A DNA stretch of 64,000 nt from Craterostigma plantagineum (Eukaryota; Streptophyta; Magnoliopsida; Lamiales; Linderniaceae), in NCBI GenBank assembly GCA_027422505.1, contig JAPQWV010000001.1, forward strand, positions 5,146,001-5,210,000. The letters are read 5' to 3'. Below the pieces are notes generated by a model. It had not been told where the DNA came from, did no database searches, and saw only the letters and a list, made by a program, of their open reading frames with translations. A program made the translations under genes and the position numbers. This document shows, piece by piece, positions 56,913-64,000 of this stretch. The stretch's first letter is position 1, and each line of letters opens with the position of its first letter.

Positions 56913-59900
56913 TTATGCTTCAAATGCCGCTCTGATTTTTTCAAGCTTGGCCACAACATCACTTATTCGAATCCTATCCGAAGGCGAAGTACTCAAACAC
57001 TCCATCGCCACGCTCATGAGAGACGCAACGCACTTCATTTTCGCCGTTAAGTCGCAGTATTTTTCCTCTTCGTCGTCGAGCAAGCGTGAATCAGCAGCTT
57101 CGGCCGCTTTATCTTTGCGCAACGAGTCGCTCACCCAACTCTTCAAGTCCGTCCCATCGCCGAATATTTCTTCTGTAGGCTTCTTTCCCGTGCACATCTC
57201 GAGAAGCATTATCCCGAAGCTGTATACGTCGCAAGAGGTCGATACGATACCTTGGCTCCCATATTCTGCATATATTATACAAAGTAAACGAAGAAAAATA
57301 AAATCCGATTATTGAGCTAATAATGACGAATTATACATTCAAGATCGGTTCGAAAAACATTACCTGTCGCCATGTACCCGATAGTCCCTAAGGTCTTCGT
57401 TCGAGCCATAAACTCGCCTTCGTCGAAGAGCTTCGAAATACCAAAGTCGCTAACCCTTGCAGTCATGTCTTTGTCCAAAAGCACGTTGCTGGGCTTCAAA
57501 TCGCAGTGAACTATGGGGAAATCGAAGCTCGTGTGAAGGTATTCTAACGCCGAAGCTACGTCCATCGCCACGTTCAATCTTTGCGCCAAACCCAAAAATA
57601 AATCGTCTTCCGAAGAATGCAGCCAACCTTCCAAGCTACCGTTGGGCATGTATTCCAAGACAAGCGCTTTAAACTCGGGGCTGCTCGAGCATCCCACAAT
57701 CTTTATCAAATTCCTATGTCTGACGTTACGGAGCACTTCGACCTCAGTGTCGAAGCTCTTGGAAACCCTCTCCGAGCGAAGGTCGAATACTTTTATTGCA
57801 ACGTTCGATCCATCGGACAGTGTTCCTTTGTACACGGAACCAAAGCTTCCGCTTCCCAAAACGTTGCTTGCGCTAAAACCATTTGTTGCGCGTGAAAGTT
57901 CTACATATGAACTTCCTTTCCAACCACTGCTAGCCGAGGAAGCTTCAACCTTGGTTCCACCATTCCTCGATTTTCGCCTTCTTATTAATAGGATCAGCGT
58001 GGTTATTACCGCGACGATTAGTAGTAGTAGGGCGGGCGGCAAGATGTATTTCAATAAAGTCTTGGCTTTCCTCGAGCTTTTCTCCGTTCGAATTTCTTTG
58101 CAAGGAGGTACTTGAAGGCGGGGGTCGCCGCACAAATTAGGGTTGCTCAGATAAGATTGCGCCGTGAAATTTAAAGAAGGGATTGTCCCTCTCAAATTAT
58201 TGTAAGAAACGTTAAAATACCTAAGATATGCGAGCCCTCCGAGAGAAGCGGGAATGTTACCGGAAAGGTTGTTGAAGGAGAGATCCAACGATTCCAAGCT
58301 CGTTATGTTTCCAACGGTCGAAGGAATTGGCCCTTGAAATGCATTATGCGCCAAAGACAACAAAACCAATGACTCCGCTTTGTCGATAGAACTCGGTATC
58401 TCGCCTGAGAATTGATTCACGGACAAGTCCAATTCCCTTACAGCACGCAAATTCCCGACACTAGGCGGTAACGAACCACTCAGCTTGTTCGTAGATATGT
58501 TTAAGGCCAGAAGATCGTTAAGATTCCACACGCTTGAAGGCACGTTAGACTCCAAGTTGTTAGAATCTAAGTACAGTCCCCTGATGTATTTGAAGTCGCC
58601 GAAGCACGGAGGTATCGAACCGTTGAGATTATTACCACTCAGATACAAATCCCCTAAGTTGCTCATCTTGCAAAGATCGCTCGGTATGTTCCCTTCTAGG
58701 TTGTTGTGCTCGAGATATATGCGTACGAGGTTGTCCATATTCCCTAATGTGCTCGGTAATACCCCTGTTAGCTCGTTATTATCCAAGTACAAATCATTCA
58801 AGGTCGTCAAGTTCCCAATTTCGCTAGGAATCGAACCCTTTATTTGACTCCCAAAAGCTCGAAAAACCTGAAGCGAGCTAGAGAAGTTTCCTATAGAAGG
58901 CGGCAAAACGCCATTCAGCTGATTAAGCGACACTTCAATCTGTCGAAGCTGGCGACAGTTTGTCAACGAAGTCAGAAACCGAAGTTCTTGGCCTGAAGAT
59001 TCTCCAGTTAGGTTGTTCATACCGATATAAACTCGCTGCAAGGACTTTAAGTTGCTAAAGCTCGGGATTTTTCCCGCAAAAGAATTGCTGCCCATCTCTA
59101 TGATCATCAGGTTCGAAGCGTTGCTGATAGAAGCTGGGATCGAACCGCCGAGCTCGTTATCAGCCAAGTAAAGCTCTTCTAAGCTCGGTAGAGAAACCCC
59201 GAAAGTCGAGGGAAGTTGCCCCGAGAAATAATTCTGAGAAAGCTCTAACATTGTCACCGTCGATATGTTGAAGATCGACGAAGGTATGGGACCATATAAT
59301 CCGTTTCCGTGGACGTTAATCTTCACGAGATTAAGCTTCCCAATCTCTTCTGGTAGTTCGCCTGTTAAATATACACAAATTCTTTGATTTCCATACAGTA
59401 TGCGTTGTAACGAATATAGATGCAGTTTTCAGATGGTTTTTTAACATACCTGTGAAGTTGTTATTGCCAAGAAAGAGATACTCGAGCGACGTAATATTCC
59501 CGAGCTGCTTAGGTAAGTCGCCCGAGAAATTGTTCTTCGCCAGCGATAAGTACCAAAGCGATCTGCATTTCCATATGTTGTCTAAAATCCTACCCGAAAG
59601 GCGATTGTCGTTGAGGTAAAGCTCCTCGAGGTTGTAAAGATTGTCGCACGCTTGCATCGGGAGGTTCCCCGATAAGCTGTTGTTGGAAAAATCGATCGCT
59701 TTTAGGGACGACATGTTGAAGATGAAAGGCGGGATGTTTCCCGTCAGAGATGATCCTCGAAAGTTGAGTATCTCCAGCTTTGAAAGATTGCCTAAGCTCG
59801 ACGGAACTTCACCTGAGATCATACAAAGAGTATCGTCAATAAGTTTGATGCCGACGTAAGGAAATAGATTGTATCGGTCGAATACGCATGGCAAATGCCC

Positions 59901-61104
59901 TTTTTGATCCACAATGTTTCGGTATGGTCGTCTCGTGTCCTCCATGTTCTGTTATGCCACTTTTAGCCCCCATTGTTACCAATTTTGCGTCGTAATTTAA
60001 CTGTTAGTTTTGGCGAATAAGTTCCGTCAAAACTAACGATAAAATTAACCGAGGGGAAAACTGACACAAAAGTAGTAACATCGAGGACTAAAAATGGTAT
60101 CTCAAAACATGAGGGAACAAAAAATGCCCATACCCCAAATTTAGGGACCAGAAAAATGGTACTCTCCCTCGAAACGCACCGTGGAAGTCGTTTATCCCCA
60201 GATACAACGTCGTGAGATCCTTCAACAACCCTAACGAACTCGGTACGCTTCCGTTAAAATGGTTATACGACGCGGACAACGCTTGCAGATTACTACACTT
60301 GGAAATACCGAAAGGAATCTCCCCGCTAAGCTGATTCGCAGATATATATAGGCCGACGAGATTCGCCATATTACCATCGCACATATCCTTCGGCAAATCG
60401 CCCGTCAATCTGTTCCACGTGAGATCAACGCTTTCGAGCAAAGACAAGTTGAACACTCCGTACGGTATGGTGCCCGTGAGAGCATTGTACTTGAGGTCCA
60501 ACGACTTCAAGGAACAAATATTACCGATCTCCCTCGGGATTTCCCCGGTGAGAAGATTGTAGGCGAAATTTATTGTCCTCAGCCTCGTGTTATTGCATAT
60601 CGAAGGCGGGATATCGCCCGATAAGTTGTTCTTATTCAAGAAAACCGTTTCGAGAGCCGGCGAGTCGCCGATCCACGCCGGGATTTCGCCGGTTAGGGCG
60701 TTAAACCCTAAATTCATCTCCTTCAACCTTCGCAAGCTGGCGAATTCGTTAGGTATATTCCCTTTGAAACGGTTAGAGCTGAGGTCCAACGTAGAAAGGC
60801 GGGATAAGTTCCCGAGGGCGGGGTCGAGGGTGGCTTCGAGGTCGAAACCCGAGAAGTTGAGCGAAGTTACTCTTCGGTTATCGGTGCAAGTTACGCCGAT
60901 CCAAGTGCATATGGAGGAATTTGCGGACCAGTTTTTGGGTAAGATTTCGAAAGGGTCCGAGGTTATGGAGTTTCTGAAGCTTATTAGGGTTTCTTGGTCT
61001 GAAATGGTTCTGTTTGAAAGAGATGTTTGGGAGCTTCCATGTTTTAGTAGTGTGTAAAGAGCGACAAAGAAGAAGAAGATGGAGAAGTATTGAGATTTTT
61101 CCAT
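56913..61104 (-). CDS. LRR-XII receptor-like kinase C (non-RD)
   Basis: Third paralogue. Four exons (61104-60180, 59812-59450, 59361-57364 and 57265-56913) join in frame to 1212 residues. It has a signal peptide, an LRRNT (DQETLISFRNSITSDPFEI, with WIGVTC), about 30 LRRs, a membrane helix (YILPPALLLLIVAVITTLIL) and a kinase with GSGSFGSVYKG, VAIKVFDL, HCDLKPSNVLL (non-RD) and SDFGISKL. The APE motif reads ATE (GYMATEYG), a change shared by neither A nor B. The ectodomain N-terminal part is clearly more diverged from A and B than the middle LRRs and kinase. Intron 1 (60179-59813) is lengthened by a fold-back repeat. It ends in FEA, a little shorter than A. Confidence 0.93.
59940..60175. repeat. 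Fold-back repeat in receptor C intron 1
   Basis: TTAACTGTTAGTTTTGGCG near 59998-60016 pairs with CGTCAAAACTAACGATAA about 10 bases further on, and the surrounding words (GGGGGCTAAAAGTGGC; GAGGACTAAAAATGGT) recur on both sides. It looks like a small dispersed repeat, but I cannot fix its ends or superfamily. Confidence 0.5.
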
Positions 61105-61952
61105 GATAGAATGCGTGTCCGAGGTTGAAAGATGACTTTGTATTATAATAAGGTTTGCTAATCTTGTTGTTTATGTAATCTTTTCTTCCATTGTTATTGT
61201 AAGGCGTGGCACTTTTAAGACAACGACCACTACAAGGCTTACAATTTAACAATAACACTAGCTATAAACTCAATTGCATCGTTAAATTGCTTCAATTTTT
61301 AACGCTGGTTGTCTTTAAATTTTAATCCCCTTAGCTGTGTTGTGAACTTCTTGACGCATATGATTTATCCCCTAAATAAACAATTCCCACGTGACGTAGG
61401 ATTTATCCCCCAAAATATTTTGCATGTATCACGTGCCCAAGTTTTGGCAGAAAAATAAGGTTTTCGACACATTGTGTCCTTAAATCGTAAACTTTGTTAG
61501 TTTTGAAAATATAATCTGAAAATAGTCAAGCCTAATAATAAATATAATAACGGTGTGTGTTAAATGTGGGAAGTAGTTGGGATGTATCTATTACGCATAA
61601 AGACTGAGAAGACACACAACCGTAAGAAATTGACAATGTGGGTCCCCCACCTTTTTAATGAGCACTGAATGAATGAAGAAATATCAACTAAATTGTGAAT
61701 TATTGAGACGCAAAACCAAGATGGAACCTTTGTTGTTCTTCAAAATAAAGATTCTATTTTGTCTTGAAGCTCTTTTTCTTACTTGAAAATGTATTTTATA
61801 TAACGTCGATGTTTTCGGATAAACCGATCGATTTTCGAGACGCCTGAATAATCGAGGCGCAATTTTGACATAATTTCAAGCTGATTTTTTTACGGCGTGC
61901 GTCACTCGCCTTGCCTTAAGCCTTAGGGGCGCCTCGTTGCGCCTTTGCGCCT
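61105..61952. other. Upstream region of receptor C
   Basis: Likely promoter of receptor C at the left; the rest is AT-rich. Near 61900-61945 there is a GGCGCC / GCGCCT-rich stretch that may be a repeat scrap. No gene is recognised. Confidence 0.45.
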
Positions 61953-61955
61953 TTA

Positions 61956-62198
61956 GGGTGTGTTTGATTTGAGAAATTCAGTGATGAAAATAAAAGAAAT
62001 GGAAAAAGAAAACTAACTTTTTGTTTGATTGTAGAGAAATGGCTGAGGAAAAGTAACTGAAGTTCAAAAGCAAAAACCATGGAAATTGAAAAATCATTTT
62101 CGTTGCCAAATGGTAAGTAAAATGAAAGAAAAGCTAACGCGAATCGTTTTCGCTTTAGTTTTCTTTTCATCGCCGTTCTCCTCGATCCAAACAAAGCC
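61956..62198. mobile_element. Tourist-like (PIF/Harbinger) MITE, 243 bp
   Basis: The left end is GGGTGTGTTTGATTTGAG and the right end, on the other strand, GGCTTTGTTTGGATCGAG. Both are followed by a GATGAAAA block. TTA flanks each side (61953-61955 and 62199-62201), the Harbinger target duplication. Noncoding. Confidence 0.75.
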
Positions 62199-62735
62199 TT
62201 ATAACACTTTATTAGAAGATAGAACTACGATGTCAATAACAAATAACTGAGAATGGGTTGGGCCCATGTAAAACTATGGGCTCTAATAAATGGGCTGTTT
62301 AGTATTCTTGCTTTAACATGAGCCGAGTTATAAACAGTTGATGTAAATAAGCTCCTCACGATTATATATCATCAAATATATTGGATTATAATTTACTCTG
62401 GTCTCTCTATACACGATGAGATGATCATTAGATATAGTATTTATTTAGTCATTCAATTCATGAATTTCAGAGACGGTACAAAAAAGAAATAGGGAAGACA
62501 ATGTAAGCAATATCAGAAAAAAAGAAAAAAAACATGACTTTGCATTCGATGCTTTTATGTCCTCGCTCATTGCCAAAGGAGTGTCATTACAGTCTTAGTA
62601 GCGCTTTCAACTAAAAACTAACCCAGTCGGTCAAAATAGGAGATTTCATCAACTTGTCTCGGCTTTTTTTCAAAAATAATGTGATTTTTAAATAGGATAT
62701 CGAAAATAATGCGGTTTCGTTTGGTATATCAAAAA
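62199..62735. other. Intergenic before the Copia element
   Basis: AT-rich with no gene. A TGGGCC / GGGCTG word group at about 62258-62295 resembles site II elements but has no linked gene. Confidence 0.45.
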
Positions 62736-63014
62736 TGTTAAAAGTCATAAGTTGCAACTCATGCCTCATGTGAACAAGGCATTAGACAAACATCATCAAG
62801 ACAAAGTATTAGACAAACATAATCTAGCCAACTAGACAAGAAAACATTAAGCTACCTAACATGCTTTATTGTTTTCAAATATTTCAGCTTATTGTCTAAT
62901 TAGTAGCTATATATATGTATGCATGGTTTGTATTATGAGATATCAATTAGTAAGCAATCAAAATTCAAGTGCCGTAGCATTGAAATTATCTATCTATCTC
63001 TTTTATATCCAACA
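62736..63014 (+). mobile_element. 5' LTR of a Copia retrotransposon (about 279 bp)
   Basis: The right edge is firm: TATATCCAACA ends in CA just before the primer-binding site. The left edge is set at TGTTAAAAGTC, giving TGTT...AACA inverted ends; this is a best guess because the 3' LTR is outside the window. A TATATATATG word near 62908 fits an LTR promoter. Confidence 0.65.
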
Positions 63015-63018
63015 ATTT

Positions 63019-63030
63019 TGGTATCAGAGC
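63019..63030 (+). other. Primer-binding site (tRNA-Met)
   Basis: TGGTATCAGAGC, the usual complement to the initiator tRNA-Met 3' end in plant Ty1-copia elements, four bases after the LTR edge. Confidence 0.9.
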
Positions 63031-63261
63031 TAAGGAAGAATAATAATAAAAAAATTTTGATACCATCGACTCCAACCCTCACACACATATCCACACAATT
63101 GTCAACTACTTATATATCTCACATATTCATCACGTGAGTTTCTCAAGCAAGTAGCTCTTTCTCAAGCAATCACCTTATATCACCCCTCAAGCACGCATCA
63201 TCCTTAAGAAAAAAAAATTCTCTCACACACTACGAACAAATTTTGCACTCGTACTCTCGAG

Positions 63262-64000
63262 ATGGCAAATCAAGTTACGATTATGTTCTCTTACATTCCG
63301 AATCAAGTTCCAATCTTTGACGGAGAAAATTTCGACTATTGGTGTAGTCAAATGGAAACGTTATTTATATCGCAAGATCTATGGGAGGTCGTTGAAGAAA
63401 CGTATGCCGAGCCACCACCTAAAGTAGATGAAGGCGAGTCCTCCGATGAAGAAGAATGGACAGACGCACATCAAAAAGAGTACAACAAAAATCGAAAGAA
63501 GGATGCTAGTGCTCTAAGGTTCATCCAACAAGGTATAAGCAAAACCATCTATCCCAGAATTCATGGCATTAAAAAATCCAAAGAAGCATGGGATATTCTC
63601 AAAGAAGGTTTTCAAGGAAACGAAAAAGTTACGTCAATCAAACTCCAATATCTTTGGAGAGATTTCGATAACTTGGCGAAAAAAGACAACGAAGCCATGC
63701 AAATCTATCTCACTCGAGTTGCTGAGATCGATCAAATCAGAAGCCTTGGAGATACTATTGAAGAGAAGAAGATTGTTCAAAAAGTTTTAAGGAGTCTTCC
63801 CTCTAAATACGACGATATCGTCGCCGCGATCGAAGAGTCGAAGGACCTGACAAAGTTCACTTTTCGTGAACTAACAAGCTCATTACAAGTTCATGAAGAG
63901 CGCCTCAACAAATCCTCAAATCAATCCCTGGAGCAAGCGTTTGACTCCAAGATAAACATGCAAGGAACCAAAAATACTTCATGGCATTATAAAGGAAGAG
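63262..64000 (+). CDS. Copia retrotransposon gag (UBN2/DUF4219 type), runs off the window
   Basis: The ATG at 63262 opens a frame that stays open for about 246 codons to the window edge, so the protein is partial at its C-terminus. The N-terminus has VPIFDGENFDYWCSQMETLF, the DUF4219-like gag start. Next comes an acidic linker (DEGESSDEEEWTD), then the UBN2 gag core: KEAWDILKEGFQGNEKV, IKLQYLWRDFDNLA, LRSLPSKYDDIVAAIEE and FTFRELTSSLQVHEERL. The gag forms the particle that packages element RNA. No stop or frameshift is seen, so the element could be young. The zinc knuckle, protease, integrase and RT would lie beyond the window. Confidence 0.9.
   Translation, partial: MANQVTIMFSYIPNQVPIFDGENFDYWCSQMETLFISQDLWEVVEETYAEPPPKVDEGESSDEEEWTDAHQKEYNKNRKKDASALRFIQQGISKTIYPRIHGIKKSKEAWDILKEGFQGNEKVTSIKLQYLWRDFDNLAKKDNEAMQIYLTRVAEIDQIRSLGDTIEEKKIVQKVLRSLPSKYDDIVAAIEESKDLTKFTFRELTSSLQVHEERLNKSSNQSLEQAFDSKINMQGTKNTSWHYKGR

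Noticed and set aside
1..64000. tRNA, rRNA or other structural RNA genes
   Set aside because: I looked for tRNA-like A and B boxes and snoRNA-like box pairs in the intergenic stretches and saw none convincing. A covariance-model scan would be needed to exclude small ones.

Overview
This is plant nuclear DNA from a eudicot. The genes have short GT-AG (two GC-AG) introns and encode plant-only families: WAT1 transporters, DUF247, WAK-like kinases, LRR-XII receptor kinases and RABC GTPases. Intergenic DNA is AT-rich and filled with plant transposons (Stowaway and Tourist MITEs, hAT, Mutator-like, TRIM, solo LTR, Copia). The general feel is asterid, perhaps Lamiales, but I cannot prove the species. 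There is no bacterial, viral or organellar gene content.

Layout: 0.4-6.1 kb holds RABC1 and the DEAD-box helicase RH29 (both +). 6.6-9.6 kb is a minus-strand USP/receptor-like cytoplasmic kinase with a shrunken activation segment. 10.6-11.2 kb has promoter motifs without a clear gene. 11.3-12.5 kb is a minus-strand WAK-like pseudokinase. 13.6-14.9 kb is an intronless DUF247 gene. 16.5-17.6 kb is YIF1 (+). 17.9-20.8 kb is a WAT1/EamA transporter (-). 22.0-23.7 kb is a p24-delta cargo receptor (-). 24.3-26.1 kb is a nest of MITEs. 26.2-30.6 kb is the SOV/DIS3L2 exoribonuclease (-). 30.6-36.7 kb is a gene desert ending in an island of fold-back and tandem repeats. 36.8-40.5 kb is a PH-domain OSBP-related protein (+). 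42.0-44.6 kb is eRF1 (+), with untranslated-region introns and a leaky-looking stop codon. 45.1-61.1 kb is a cluster of three intact non-RD LRR-XII receptor kinases in alternating orientation (-,+,-), separated by a hAT element and by a solo LTR that itself carries a TRIM. The last 1.3 kb is the 5' end of a Copia retrotransposon with an open gag frame running off the window.

The left three quarters are mostly housekeeping genes: membrane traffic (RABC1, YIF1, p24, ORP), RNA metabolism (RH29, SOV) and translation termination (eRF1). They are mixed with signalling and probable immunity genes (USP kinase, WAK-like pseudokinase, DUF247 and the receptor cluster). Exon structures were derived by hand from splice signals and frame continuity. 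Every multi-exon model given closes in frame to a full-length protein.

The strongest observation is the eRF1 3' end: a TAG followed by CAATCA, a 3'UTR intron more than 100 nt downstream, and a second in-frame stop close to that intron. This is the geometry expected of a readthrough/NMD feedback switch. Also notable are the pseudokinase, the mosaic receptor cluster, and a 1.2-kb terminal-inverted-repeat element that carries a 113-bp minisatellite.
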